A stretch of 49,865 nt of DNA, taken from positions 1 to 49,865 of the forward strand of contig JANSYF010000019.1 of the NCBI GenBank assembly GCA_024742575.1. Reading direction: 5' to 3'. Each line of letters starts with the position of its first letter. The first letter of the stretch is position 1. The translations under genes and the position numbers were made by a program. The stretch is from Paracoccaceae bacterium (GTDB lineage: Bacteria > Pseudomonadota > Alphaproteobacteria > Rhodobacterales > Rhodobacteraceae). Positions 8,878 through 17,760 of the stretch are shown here, piece after piece. The notes under the pieces are model-generated. The model saw only the letters and a program-made list of their open reading frames with translations. It was not told where the DNA came from and searched no databases.

Positions 8878-9188
8878 ATGATGGTGGGTTCATCGACATG
8901 ATCAACTCCTTCTTCGGAGGCGCAGTTACCACGCTGATCGGCGCCTTTACGGGGCGGCTGATGTGGCACTCAGGCGAGGTGAAGCTCGGCAACCGCCGCT
9001 TCTTCGGCAAGGAACTCCTCTGGGAAATCCCCGTGGCCGTCGGCATGGCGCTCATCGGGGAGGCGGCGGCGCGCTATATTGGCCTGACTCAGCCTGTTTC
9101 GACCGGATTTGTCGCGACGCTCGCCTATCTTGGGCCTCGGGGGGCAGAAGCCGTTCTCGCCACCTGGCTTGGGCGCCGGAAACCCTGA
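8874..9188 (+). CDS. Holin, LydA/superfamily III-like
   Basis: This 104-aa protein starts with an ATGA overlap of the fibre gene. It has an N-terminal hydrophobic segment (about residues 8-27, FFGGAVTTLIGAFTG) and two further hydrophobic stretches (about 50-66 and 74-90). The pattern RRFFGKELLWEIPVAVG and the C-terminal AYLGPRGAEAVL ... WLG resemble LydA-type holins of alphaproteobacterial prophages. Holins open the inner membrane at a set time so that the endolysin can act. The endolysin and spanin genes follow within 2 kb, which supports the call. Confidence 0.75.
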   Translation: MNDGGFIDMINSFFGGAVTTLIGAFTGRLMWHSGEVKLGNRRFFGKELLWEIPVAVGMALIGEAAARYIGLTQPVSTGFVATLAYLGPRGAEAVLATWLGRRKP

Positions 9189-9255
9189 GCTTGTCTTGAA
9201 CTTGTAATCTTCCTCCGCCATCTACCGGGCATCCCCTTTTTGACTGGAGAGTTTT

Positions 9256-9528
9256 ATGTCCAGCTCGGACCTACCTGCATTGCTTGCGGAAGTGACCTCG
9301 GCCTCGAACCCTGTGGAGGTGATCCGGGCAATCGTGTTGCAAACCGGTGGCTTTTGGCAGGATGAAACCCAGAAACCTGGCCTTTTTGAGATCCAGTTGG
9401 CCGGCATCACGGGGCTTGGTCCATCGGCGGAGACGGCTGTAGATGACTGGCTCCAGCAAGCGCAGCGCGTGAAGGTAGAAGGGGCTCTGACCGGAGAGAC
9501 TCAACCAAGCCTTACGGCTCTTCGCTGA
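9256..9528 (+). CDS. Small phage protein of unknown function
   Basis: This 90-aa acidic soluble protein lies between holin and endolysin genes, with a GGAGAG ribosome site before the ATG. It has no signal peptide, Cys or recognisable motif. The sequence LQTGGFWQDETQKPGLFEI gives it a compact folded look. It is followed by a rho-independent terminator, so it closes the first transcription unit. A role connected with lysis timing is possible from position only. Confidence 0.55.
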   Translation: MSSSDLPALLAEVTSASNPVEVIRAIVLQTGGFWQDETQKPGLFEIQLAGITGLGPSAETAVDDWLQQAQRVKVEGALTGETQPSLTALR

Positions 9529-9558
9529 TCACAAAAGACAATCGAGAAACTGCCACAA

Positions 9559-9582
9559 GGTCGCCTAAGGGCGGCCTTTTTT
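9559..9582 (+). terminator. Rho-independent terminator between phage genes
   Basis: GGTCGCC (9559-9565) pairs with GGCGGCC (9570-9576, one G-U pair) around TAAG and is followed by six T. The GGAGG ribosome site of the endolysin gene begins only 3 nt after the T-run, so the terminator may also modulate lysis gene expression by partial read-through. Confidence 0.75.
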
Positions 9583-9596
9583 ATTGGAGGATGGCC

Positions 9597-10529
9597 ATGA
9601 CGCCGTTTGACATTGCCCGGAGCTACATTGGCACGACCGAGGGCCCGGGCCCCGCCGACAATTCCGTCATCATGGAGATGTATGCCTCCGTCGGTCATGA
9701 CTGGGTGGAACATGACTCTGTGGCCTGGTGCGCGGCCTTCCTTGGGCATTGCCTGGAGCGAGCTGGCATTAAGTCCACCCGCAAGCTGACTGCGCGCTCT
9801 TACCTCGACTGGGGCGTGCCCATCGACGTGGCAGACGCCCAACAAGGCGACATCGGTGTGATCCCCCGCGGCAGTTCCCGCTGGCAGGGCCATGTGTTCT
9901 TTATCGATCGGATTGAGGGCGCTTGGGTTTGGGGGCTCGGCGGCAACCAGGACGACGCCGTCAATGTTAAACGCTTTCCAGTCTCGAAGCTCCTCGGGGT
10001 ACGGCGCGCGGGCAATGTCGTGCCAAGCGTGACGATGTCCGTCGAGGAGGTGCAAAGACGTCTGAAGGACCTCGGCTATCACGAAGTCGGCCAAATCGAT
10101 GGAAAGATCGGGCCGCGCACCCGCGCTGCCATTTTGGCCTTCCGGCATAACAACGACCTGGCTCTCGTACCAATCATTGATGTGGCGCTGACCGAAGCGT
10201 TGGACAGAGCGTCACCTCGAGAAATCGCACCTGAGAGGGCATCTGGCGCGCCTGCAGAAAGCAGGATCGTAACAGCATCCAATGCACAGATCGGTCTCGG
10301 CGTGATTGGCGCGGCGGGATCGATCGGCAGCCAGATAGCGCCGGCACTCGTGGAGGCCGAACAGGCCCGAGACATGGCAGGACGCGTGTTCACCTTGATC
10401 GGGCTGGAAAGCTGGCTTTCCAATGTCCTGCCATGGATCGGCGCGGCAGTGTTCGTCGGCGTCATTCTATATGCGCTGCGCGCAAAGGCGGCCCGGATCG
10501 ACGATCACCGCACGGGGAAAACGCCATGA
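9597..10529 (+). CDS. Endolysin: CHAP/NlpC-like amidase with peptidoglycan-binding domain and C-terminal TM
   Basis: This 310-aa protein has an N-terminal TIGR02594-like Cys peptidase domain (residues about 1-140). Catalytic candidates are Cys45 (in SVAWCAAFLG), His99 (in QGHVFF) and Asn117 (in GGNQDD). A PG_binding_1 repeat follows (about 148-195, EEVQRRLKDLGYHEVGQIDG), then a linker and a transmembrane helix (about 280-300, WIGAAVFVGVILYAL). It cleaves cell-wall peptides at lysis or during release. The membrane helix at the C-terminus is unusual for a holin-dependent endolysin and may hold the enzyme at the membrane. ATG 9597 is preferred to ATG 9591 because GGAGG ends at 9590, leaving normal spacing only to 9597. 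Confidence 0.85.
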   Translation: MTPFDIARSYIGTTEGPGPADNSVIMEMYASVGHDWVEHDSVAWCAAFLGHCLERAGIKSTRKLTARSYLDWGVPIDVADAQQGDIGVIPRGSSRWQGHVFFIDRIEGAWVWGLGGNQDDAVNVKRFPVSKLLGVRRAGNVVPSVTMSVEEVQRRLKDLGYHEVGQIDGKIGPRTRAAILAFRHNNDLALVPIIDVALTEALDRASPREIAPERASGAPAESRIVTASNAQIGLGVIGAAGSIGSQIAPALVEAEQARDMAGRVFTLIGLESWLSNVLPWIGAAVFVGVILYALRAKAARIDDHRTGKTP

Positions 10530-10744
10530 TCTGGGTCTTGATTGTCGTCTCCTGCCTTGCAGGGGATGACCTGCCTGTCTGCGCTAGCAGCATCAGCCAA
10601 AGCCGCTACGCACACTTCACCGACTGCGAGGATGCCGCGGTCCGCACGCATGATCACCTGCGGGCCATCGCCGATGCGCGCGGACAATCCGTGCTGCTGC
10701 TCGATACACGCTGCTTGGCCCTTTCACTGGGAGCGCCCGCATGA
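10526..10744 (+). CDS. Small exported or membrane phage protein, unknown
   Basis: This 72-aa product starts with ATGA overlapping the endolysin stop. Residues 1-14 (MIWVLIVVSCLAGD) are hydrophobic, and four Cys are present (in VVSCLAG, PVCASS, DCEDA and TRCLA). The pattern suggests a short signal peptide and perhaps disulfides in the periplasm. It lies between endolysin and Rz-like genes and is therefore probably part of the lysis cassette. No family is recognised. Confidence 0.6.
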   Translation: MIWVLIVVSCLAGDDLPVCASSISQSRYAHFTDCEDAAVRTHDHLRAIADARGQSVLLLDTRCLALSLGAPA

Positions 10745-10998
10745 GCGCCATCCTGACCACGCTGTTCGCAGGCCTTGGTCGTCGCTTCGCCTATTGGGGC
10801 GCAATTGTTGCGGCCGTTGGCGTCGCAGTCTGGATCCTGCTCCGGCAGGGCAAGCACGCCGCAGAGGCCGACCTCGCCATCCGCCGCGCCGATGCCCGGG
10901 TTCGCGCGCTGCAAACGTCCAAGGACATCCGTCATGACCTTCAAAACACTGATCGTACCGATCTTGAGCGTCGGGCTGACCGCTGGATGCGCGATTGA
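10741..10998 (+). CDS. Rz-like inner-membrane spanin
   Basis: This 85-aa protein has one N-terminal transmembrane helix (about residues 17-35, YWGAIVAAVGVAVWILL) followed by a charged helical region (about 38-82), the layout of i-spanins. Spanins fuse inner and outer membrane in the last step of lysis. Its last 65 nt overlap in another frame with a lipoprotein gene that carries a lipobox (10934-11137), the classical nested Rz/Rz1 arrangement. The start overlaps the previous stop (ATGA). Confidence 0.75.
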   Translation: MSAILTTLFAGLGRRFAYWGAIVAAVGVAVWILLRQGKHAAEADLAIRRADARVRALQTSKDIRHDLQNTDRTDLERRADRWMRD

Positions 10999-11137
10999 CC
11001 CTCGTGGTTTGCAAGACGATTGCGATTGGGCTGAACCTATTCGTCCTTCTCGTGGTGATGTGCTGAGCGACGGCACTCTGGCGCAGATCGTTGCCCATAA
11101 CGAGTTAGGCGCGCGGCTCTGCGGGTGGCAGCCATGA
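10934..11137 (+). CDS. Rz1-like outer-membrane lipoprotein spanin (nested start)
   Basis: This 67-aa protein begins inside the Rz-like gene in a different frame (ATG 10934). Its N-terminus has a short signal with lipobox L-T-A-G-C at residues 15-19, so the mature lipoprotein would be about 49 aa and begin at Cys19. Unlike lambda Rz1 it is not strikingly Pro-rich. Two further Cys (DDCDWAE, RLCGWQP) could form a disulfide. Partner of the Rz-like spanin by analogy with lambda. Confidence 0.7.
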   Translation: MTFKTLIVPILSVGLTAGCAIDPRGLQDDCDWAEPIRPSRGDVLSDGTLAQIVAHNELGARLCGWQP

Positions 11138-11487
11138 CAATCGCCACTTTGAGCGAAGGTCCGGCGATCCTCGTTGGCTATGCTTGGCGTCTGCAGATTG
11201 AGGCCGAGGCACCGGTCTTTGCCGAGGGTGCAAGCTATGCCGGCCATCTGCGCCTCAAACCCAGTGATCCGACGCTGCTTGCAGAACTGTCCAGCGCCAA
11301 TGGCGGGATACAGTACATCACCGACACGGTGTTGGAACTATCTCTGACGCCTTCCCAAACAGCAGCGCTCTCACCCGGCCGCGTGGTGCTGGATTTGGTG
11401 CGCACCGATCTCGAGCCAGACCTGCACTTGGGGTTTCTTCTCGAAATCCCCGTGATGTTGCCGGTGACGCGAGGGCTAAGCCCATGA
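11134..11487 (+). CDS. Tail-associated protein of unknown function (117 aa)
   Basis: The gene starts with an ATGA overlap of the Rz1-like gene and ends with an ATGA overlap of the collagen-like gene. The product is soluble and beta-rich, without signal peptide or Cys. Motifs such as YAGHLRLKPSD and VVLDLVRTD give it the appearance of a small structural or baseplate-adjacent domain. Context (followed by fibre genes) suggests a fibre attachment or assembly role. No family recognised. Confidence 0.55.
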   Translation: MTIATLSEGPAILVGYAWRLQIEAEAPVFAEGASYAGHLRLKPSDPTLLAELSSANGGIQYITDTVLELSLTPSQTAALSPGRVVLDLVRTDLEPDLHLGFLLEIPVMLPVTRGLSP

Positions 11488-11690
11488 GCGAAGCGATCCA
11501 GCAAACAGGCCCGATTACCATCACCGCGCCGATCAAGGTGCGCGTTGTAAACGGGCCATTCCGTATTCGCCTCGGCGGACAGCCAGGACCGCAGGGGGCG
11601 ACAGGCCCACAAGGCGACAAAGGCGATCAAGGTGATCCAGGCATCACGATCCTGCCCACCGACGCGCCCATCAATGGAGGATTTTTCTGA
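11484..11690 (+). CDS. Short collagen-like tail protein
   Basis: This 68-aa protein has an N-terminal beta-rich part (ITITAPIKVRVVNGPFRIRLGG) and a C-terminal run of Gly-X-Y triplets from about residue 33 to 54 ([20 protein letters not shown]), then a short tail. Such triplets form trimeric collagen-like stalks in phage fibres. It is tightly coupled to the neighbours by overlapping start and stop codons and probably forms a stalk or adaptor of the following fibre. Confidence 0.65.
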   Translation: MSEAIQQTGPITITAPIKVRVVNGPFRIRLGGQPGPQGATGPQGDKGDQGDPGITILPTDAPINGGFF

Positions 11691-12673
11691 TGGCCAATAC
11701 GATCCAGCTCAAACGCCGCGTCTCCGGCGTGGCGGGTGCGCCCGCGGCTCTCAAATCCGGCGAGCTTGCCCACAACGAGGTCGACAACACGGTCTATGTC
11801 GGCAAGGGCGACGACGGCAGCGGCAATGCAACCTCCATTGTCCCTGTCGCGGGGTCGGGCGGCTTTCTGGCGCTGGTCGGCACTCAAACCATCGCCGGGG
11901 CCAAAACCTTCTCTTTCGTGCCAAAGTCGAGCCAAGATGCCAGCGGCGGGACCGACCTTGTTCGCAAGTCCCAGGTCGACGGCCTGCTGTCGACGAAAGC
12001 ACCCTTGGCGTCACCAAGCTTCACGGGATCGCCCACGGCGCCCACGGCGGTCGCGGGCACGAACTCGACGCAGATTGCGACGACAGCCTTCGTCAATGAC
12101 GCCATTGCCGGCTTTGGCGCCGGCGACATGGCAAAATCCACCTATGACACGGACAATGATGGCAAGGTGGATGCCGCGGAAGTTGCGGATGCCGCTCCAT
12201 GGGCCGGGATCACCGGAAAGCCCACAAGCTTCACGCCCTCCAGCCACAGCCATTCGATCGCGCAAGTTACGGGGCTCCAGACGGCGCTGGATGCAAAGGC
12301 GCCTCTTGCATCGCCGGCACTATCAGGATCGCCGACCGCCCCCACGGCAACGGCCGGCACAAACACGACGCAGATCGCCACCACAGCCTTTGTTGCCGCC
12401 GCAATTGGTGCGCTCATCGATGCCGCTCCCGGTGCCATGGACACGCTGAACGAATTGGCGGCGGCCCTCGGCGATGACCCCAGCTTCGCAACGACCGTAA
12501 CCAATGCGCTGGCGGGCAAACTTTCCGCTGCCTCGAACCTCTCTGATCTGCCGAACAAGACTACAGCACGCTCGAACCTCGGGCTGGGCTCCATGGCCAC
12601 GCAAAACGCAAATGCAGTCGCGATCACAGGTGGCGCAATCAACGGCATCACTCTCGATTGCGGGACCTTCTGA
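11690..12673 (+). CDS. Phage tail fibre with two internal repeat modules
   Basis: This 327-aa fibre begins [10 protein letters not shown], as does the next fibre ([10 protein letters not shown]), so the two share an N-terminal attachment module of about 40 residues. Two copies of a 33-aa module (starting KAPLASP, ending TQIATTAFV) lie 300 bp apart, at residues about 103-135 and 203-235; this module is common in phage tail fibres. Between them is D-T-D-N-D-G-K-V-D, resembling a Ca-binding loop. The C-terminus has the fibre motif [12 protein letters not shown], which also occurs in the 8221 fibre. Host adsorption is the likely role. Confidence 0.75.
   Translation: MANTIQLKRRVSGVAGAPAALKSGELAHNEVDNTVYVGKGDDGSGNATSIVPVAGSGGFLALVGTQTIAGAKTFSFVPKSSQDASGGTDLVRKSQVDGLLSTKAPLASPSFTGSPTAPTAVAGTNSTQIATTAFVNDAIAGFGAGDMAKSTYDTDNDGKVDAAEVADAAPWAGITGKPTSFTPSSHSHSIAQVTGLQTALDAKAPLASPALSGSPTAPTATAGTNTTQIATTAFVAAAIGALIDAAPGAMDTLNELAAALGDDPSFATTVTNALAGKLSAASNLSDLPNKTTARSNLGLGSMATQNANAVAITGGAINGITLDCGTF
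11996..12394 (+). repeat. Two 99-bp fibre repeat modules, 300 bp apart
   Basis: The module occupies 11996-12094 and 12296-12394 in the same reading frame. The encoded 33-residue units differ mainly at four positions. They are protein-level fibre repeats, not a mobile element. Confidence 0.75.
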
Positions 12674-12675
12674 TC

Positions 12676-13742
<1,067 letters not shown>

Positions 13743-13746
<4 letters not shown>

Positions 13747-14648
13747 TCGAGACCGGACTGCATGTCATCTACAATACAGGCACGCCGCTGCATTATGCCG
13801 TCGATGTCCAGGACACCTACGCCGGGCTTGCCGTCTTTGCGTGCAGCGAAGCTGGCGAGGGCCTGCGCAACAGTGTTGGCGCCATGGAATGGGCAGAACT
13901 CTCGGCAGAACTCGCCACGCCCTTTGACCAGGACCGGGGCGCTGGCTTCGTTGATATGCGCGGCAATGGGCTTTTTGTGCCCGACCTGCCGGGCTGCCCA
14001 AATGGCGGGATCTATAAAGGCCGGTCCTATGTCTTCCTCGACGGCATGCGCGGCCATGATGAAATCACCGATCACGCTCTGATCGACATCATGACAGACG
14101 CACAGGGCTTTCCGCTGCCTTGGCGCAATCGCTTTGCCCAATCCGCCCGTGAAAAAGTTGATCTCTCTTTCCGCCACCGCGCGCGTGTGCAAGCGGCCAA
14201 TGCCCTCGTGATCTTCATGCCGATCAAGGGGCCGCTCTCCTCGGCCCGGATCGAGATCCTCTGCGATCAGGACCCCATCCTCTTGAACGGCACCAAGGTT
14301 GCGGGCCGGATCGATGACGAAACCATCCCGAATGACGGGCAGTGGTTCAAACAGTTCTATTTCCACGCGGTCGCGACCGAGACGGTGACCGTGCCCGCGG
14401 AAGGGCGGGCTCATGTGCCGATCGCGCTCAGTTGGAATGGGAATGGTACGCCTTGCGCCCATGAACTGGCGCTGAAGCTCGAGAGCGACGCCGGCTATCT
14501 CCCGAAACGGCGGCTGACGACTGATGCAAGCGGGGTCGGCAGTTTTGCCGTCGACGCCCTGGGGCTCAGCCCGGGAGATCAGATCGCGGTCAAGATCAAC
14601 ACCGAGCATTACACGGCGATCGGTAAGATCATTCTGGAGGTGGTGTGA
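13743..14648 (+). CDS. Phage protein of unknown function (301 aa), tail-fibre cluster
   Basis: This soluble 301-aa protein starts with an ATGA overlap of the S74 fibre gene and is itself overlapped by one base by the oxygenase-like gene. It has no signal peptide, membrane segment or enzyme motif that I recognise. A pair of Cys occurs in DLPGCPNGG and ILCDQD, and the C-terminal 90 residues look like a beta-sandwich carbohydrate-binding or adhesin domain. Position suggests that it is a fibre tip or a fibre assembly factor. Function unknown. Confidence 0.55.
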
Positions 14649-15388
14649 TGGAAATCGCCACGACGACCGAGTTCCAGCTGATCTACCCCAGCTTTGTCCT
14701 GCACAAGCATTGGGACATGCCCGACGGCTTCAATGACCGCTTGCATGCGTTGGCGGCCGAGGATGCTCTGGCGAACCGCATTCAAGATGCGGGTGACGGA
14801 CGCAACGTCGGTGATGATACCAACCATCTTGGGCATCTGCGGCACAACTTCCTGATGGACCGGCAGGACCCGGCCATCGCAGTACTGGCGCAGATGGTGG
14901 CGGCAGCTGTCCAGGAATACCTGCAGCTTGCCTATGGCTACGACCATACCGGCGACATCCGCATGATGTCGGACACCTTCTGGCAGCGGCGCTCGTTGCG
15001 CGAGAACGTCGGGATCAACGCGCACACGCATATCCAGACCGACATCGTCTGCACCTACTACCCGCGGGTCGCGCTCGATGCGGATTGCCCCCAGACCTCG
15101 CTTCATCGTGGAGCGGTGCGGTTTTATGATCCAGCCAATGTCGGCAAGCGGCTCTGGCCTTGCAACAACCCGGACGCCTATGTCGGCGGCTGGTATGCGG
15201 TCGAGCCGCGCACGGGCTCGATGCTGGTCTTTGAAGGGCATGTGCCCCACGACAGCACCTATTTCGATGGCGAGGAACGGATGTGTATTCCGGTCCTGTG
15301 CTCCCTCGATCTCCCCAATTCCCACTGCAAGGCCGGTTTCTCGGAGATCCTGGCCCATCAGGCGCAAGGAGGCAGCCATGGCCTATAA
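14648..15388 (+). CDS. 2OG-Fe(II) oxygenase-like protein (phage tail cluster)
   Basis: This 246-aa protein has the layout of prolyl-4-hydroxylase/TIGR02466-like double-stranded beta-helix proteins. A His-rich strand (GINAHTHIQTDIVCTYYP) is followed by a later conserved-looking EGHVPHDSTYF, which supplies a distal His. A strict H-x-D pair is not visible (the first motif reads H-T-H-I-Q-T-D), so metal ligands are uncertain. Such enzymes hydroxylate amino-acid side chains using 2-oxoglutarate, Fe(II) and oxygen. It is translationally coupled to the next gene (11-nt overlap), which encodes a Cys-rich small protein, and a second, clearer oxygenase follows. Confidence 0.6.
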   Translation: MEIATTTEFQLIYPSFVLHKHWDMPDGFNDRLHALAAEDALANRIQDAGDGRNVGDDTNHLGHLRHNFLMDRQDPAIAVLAQMVAAAVQEYLQLAYGYDHTGDIRMMSDTFWQRRSLRENVGINAHTHIQTDIVCTYYPRVALDADCPQTSLHRGAVRFYDPANVGKRLWPCNNPDAYVGGWYAVEPRTGSMLVFEGHVPHDSTYFDGEERMCIPVLCSLDLPNSHCKAGFSEILAHQAQGGSHGL

Positions 15389-15671
15389 GGTCGGAACCAC
15401 AATCGTGATCGATGACAGTGGCTTTGTGGATTGGTCCCGCATTGCCAATAAGCCGGCCATCGGCGCTGGCGATATCACCTCTGTTGCCGTGCAGAACGGG
15501 GGCACCAGTTCGGGGGTCAATGTTGGTCTCAGCATGTTCTCAACCGGTGGGAATTGTAACTGTACCGCCAATTGCTACGTCACCAGCCTGTCTGGAGGTG
15601 GGGCCGCGGGCGATGTTTCGATCACCGCCAACCGATCGTACTTCAATTGCAACTGCGCGTGTCGGTGCTGA
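15378..15671 (+). CDS. Cys-rich small tail protein, candidate substrate of the adjacent modifying enzymes
   Basis: This 97-aa protein has two parts. The N-terminal part (residues 1-58) has no Cys and resembles phage tail proteins (DDSGFVDWSRIANKP). The C-terminal part has seven Cys in two clusters: G-N-C-N-C-T-A-N-C near residue 60 and F-N-C-N-C-A-C-R-C at the very end. Asn, Gly, Ser and Thr dominate between them. The gene is overlapped by the upstream oxygenase gene and followed 2 nt later by another oxygenase and then a radical SAM/SPASM enzyme. This leader-plus-Cys-rich-core architecture next to SPASM enzymes is typical of modified peptides (RiPPs). That it is modified is an inference. Confidence 0.7.
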   Translation: MAYKVGTTIVIDDSGFVDWSRIANKPAIGAGDITSVAVQNGGTSSGVNVGLSMFSTGGNCNCTANCYVTSLSGGGAAGDVSITANRSYFNCNCACRC

Positions 15672-15673
15672 CG

Positions 15674-16306
15674 ATGCAAGTTCAGCAGACGAACCTTACG
15701 CTCTGGCCCACCCATGTCAGCTTTTTTGAAGCGCCGGTGGACTGGGAGGTCAATCGCCAGCTCGCGGATGAGGCCATTGCGGCCGTTGGCGGAGATAGGG
15801 GCGCCAGTCCGCTCAGCGCTGCCAAACGCCGGGTGCGCGACATTCTCGAGAGAAGCGCAGCCGGTCAGACCCTAAAAACACACCTCTTTGCCTGCGCGCG
15901 GGCCGTGCTTGGACAATGGGCCCAATACCTTGATCCCGACCATTGCGAAAATCGTGCCCTCGTCATCGAGCCCGGCGGCTTCATCTCAACCCACAAGGAC
16001 AGCCGCGAGGGCGACCTGACCTGCGTCCACTTCCTGACTGGGAGTGGAACGGGCCAGCCGGTGAACAGCGTGGGCACCCCGCGCTTCGTGATCGAGGACC
16101 CATCGCGCTATTTCGACGAGGGGCGGCTGCCCTTTGAGAGCCGCCACGGCTACTCGGTCAATCCACGGCCGGGGCTTTCGGTCTTCTTCCCCTCTCACAT
16201 TCCCCACAACCAGCACCCCTACGAGGGGAACGCGCCGCATGTTCAGGTCGTCGCGAACTTCCGCGTCAACCTGCCCGTGGCAATCGAGGAAAGGCTGTTT
16301 GACTGA
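15674..16306 (+). CDS. 2OG-Fe(II) oxygenase
   Basis: This 210-aa protein has the H-x-D motif (GGFISTHKDSREGDLT, about residues 97-112), a distal His region (FFPSHIPHNQHPY, about 174-186) and an Arg after it (NFRVN). That is the expected order H-x-D ... H ... R for Fe(II) and 2-oxoglutarate binding. The likely reaction is hydroxylation of a peptide or protein side chain. ATG 15674 lies 2 nt after the Cys-rich protein stop; upstream in-frame codons overlap that gene and are not needed. Its stop overlaps the radical SAM start by one base. Confidence 0.75.
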   Translation: MQVQQTNLTLWPTHVSFFEAPVDWEVNRQLADEAIAAVGGDRGASPLSAAKRRVRDILERSAAGQTLKTHLFACARAVLGQWAQYLDPDHCENRALVIEPGGFISTHKDSREGDLTCVHFLTGSGTGQPVNSVGTPRFVIEDPSRYFDEGRLPFESRHGYSVNPRPGLSVFFPSHIPHNQHPYEGNAPHVQVVANFRVNLPVAIEERLFD

Positions 16307-17541
16307 TGTGGTTCGATTTGACACTGGAAGCGCGTGACGGCAGCCGTCACCAACTACGCTACAACCCCCACACTTCCGAATGCGAGGGGCTGCCGCTGCC
16401 GGTCAAACCGGGGATTTTTGCACCGGTTGCCCGCGTGGCCAAAGACAAGCCCCTCGGAAAATCTCGCGCACCCCGTGTGCTGAAAATCCAGCTCGGGCTC
16501 TCCTGCAACTATGCCTGCAGCTATTGCAGCCAGGCCTTCCAGATCGGCGATGCCACGGTCTCGAAGCTGGCCGATGTCGAGCACTTCCTGACCCAGCTCG
16601 ACGGTTGGATCGCCGACGCCCCGGAAAAGATCGAGCTCTGGGGCGGGGAGCCCTTCCTCTACTGGGCCAAGATCAAGCGGTTGATCCCTGAACTGGCGGA
16701 GCGCTTTCCGGCGGCGCGCTTTTCGATCATCACGAATGGTTCGCTCTTCAATCGAGAAAGGATCGACTTCATTGCCGCCCACGACATCGCCATCACCATC
16801 TCGCATGATGGGCCGGGCCAGCATCTGCGCGGGCCGGATCCGTTCGACGATCCTGACAAGAGCCATTGGATCCAAACCCTGTTGGCCGAGCGTCCCGAAA
16901 AGACCGGGTTCAATGCGGTGCTGACGCGCCAGAATCACGACCTTCGGGCCCTTAAGGCCTGGTTCGCTGAAAAGGTCGGACCGGACATCTTCGTCGGGCT
17001 CGAGGGCGTCGTGAATGTCTATGACGCCGCGACCGCCATCGGGACGGGGCGGTTCGACCCCGCGGAGCTGACCAGCCTGACGCGGTCAATCTTCGAGGCG
17101 CTGGTCGAGGACCCCAACGCCTTTGGCCTCGGCGAGCGCATCAACGAATTCTATTCTTCGATTCAGCGTCGGCGGCCCATCGAAGCGCTTGGCCAAAAAT
17201 GCGGGATGGACAGCCCCGACGCCATTTCCGTCGACCTGCGCGGGAACGTGATGACCTGCCAGAACACCGGTGCGAAGGGCGTGCACAAGATTGGTCACGT
17301 CGCTGACTTTGACGCCATCGCGCTCGACACAGCGACGCATTTTGCCTTCCGGGACGAATGCATGTCATGCCCGGTCGTTCAGCTCTGCAAGGGGTCCTGC
17401 ATGTTCCTCGAAGGCGAGTTCTTCAAGCAGAGCTGCGCCAACGAGTTTGCCTTCAATATGGGCATCATGCTGGCGGCCGTCTGGCATTTGACGGGGATGG
17501 TGGTGGTTAGGATGGAAGGCGGCTGCTCGCCGTCCTCGTAA
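16306..17541 (+). CDS. Radical SAM/SPASM protein-modifying enzyme
   Basis: This 411-aa enzyme has the radical SAM motif L-S-C-N-Y-A-C-S-Y-C (Cys67, Cys71, Cys74; C-x3-C-x2-C) and the G-G-E-P motif (LWGGEPFLY). The SPASM region (about residues 300-385) contains Cys in QKCGMD, VMTCQN, DECMSCPVVQLCKGSC and QSCANE, enough for auxiliary [4Fe-4S] clusters. Family members install thioethers, C-C crosslinks or formylglycine, or mature quinohemoproteins. Its one-base overlap with an oxygenase gene and closeness to a Cys-rich small protein suggest that this protein is the substrate. Finding it inside a phage tail operon is unusual. Confidence 0.88.
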   Translation: MWFDLTLEARDGSRHQLRYNPHTSECEGLPLPVKPGIFAPVARVAKDKPLGKSRAPRVLKIQLGLSCNYACSYCSQAFQIGDATVSKLADVEHFLTQLDGWIADAPEKIELWGGEPFLYWAKIKRLIPELAERFPAARFSIITNGSLFNRERIDFIAAHDIAITISHDGPGQHLRGPDPFDDPDKSHWIQTLLAERPEKTGFNAVLTRQNHDLRALKAWFAEKVGPDIFVGLEGVVNVYDAATAIGTGRFDPAELTSLTRSIFEALVEDPNAFGLGERINEFYSSIQRRRPIEALGQKCGMDSPDAISVDLRGNVMTCQNTGAKGVHKIGHVADFDAIALDTATHFAFRDECMSCPVVQLCKGSCMFLEGEFFKQSCANEFAFNMGIMLAAVWHLTGMVVVRMEGGCSPSS

Positions 17542-17750
17542 TCGCGACGAGCTTGTTGACCGGTTGCGCGACGGCGGGTTTTGAAACTGGCGGCGTGGCA
17601 GCACGTCCGCCACTTGTGGAATACAGCGGGGAGTTTCAGGCACGGGCGGCTGAGGAGTTGGCAACACTGCCGGATGGGTCTGCCATCGTCGAGATGATGG
17701 GCGACTACGCTGTTTTGAGGGAACAGCTTCTTATTTGCGTGTCGGAATAA
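17511..17750 (+). CDS. Small lipoprotein, o-spanin-like; start codon unresolved
   Basis: The frame is open from 17511 to the TAA at 17748-17750. It encodes a lipoprotein signal (RRLLAVLVIATSLLTGC) with lipobox L-L-T-G-C. The mature part begins CATAGFETGG and includes PPLVEYSGEFQARAAEELATL, which resembles small outer-membrane lipoproteins of alphaproteobacterial phages. No ATG or GTG is available in frame upstream of the signal; the only ATG there (17512) is one base out of frame. Candidates are CTG 17523, TTG 17553 (which would destroy the signal) or a -1 frameshift from the overlapping radical SAM frame. Last + strand gene of the prophage part. Confidence 0.5.
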   Translation, partial: DGRRLLAVLVIATSLLTGCATAGFETGGVAARPPLVEYSGEFQARAAEELATLPDGSAIVEMMGDYAVLREQLLICVSE

Positions 17751-17760
17751 GTTAAAATTA

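Noticed and set aside
17744-17748. GGAATAA sequence at the end of the prophage part as a fourth ECF promoter
   Set aside because: No CGTC at the required 17-nt spacing, and no + strand gene follows.
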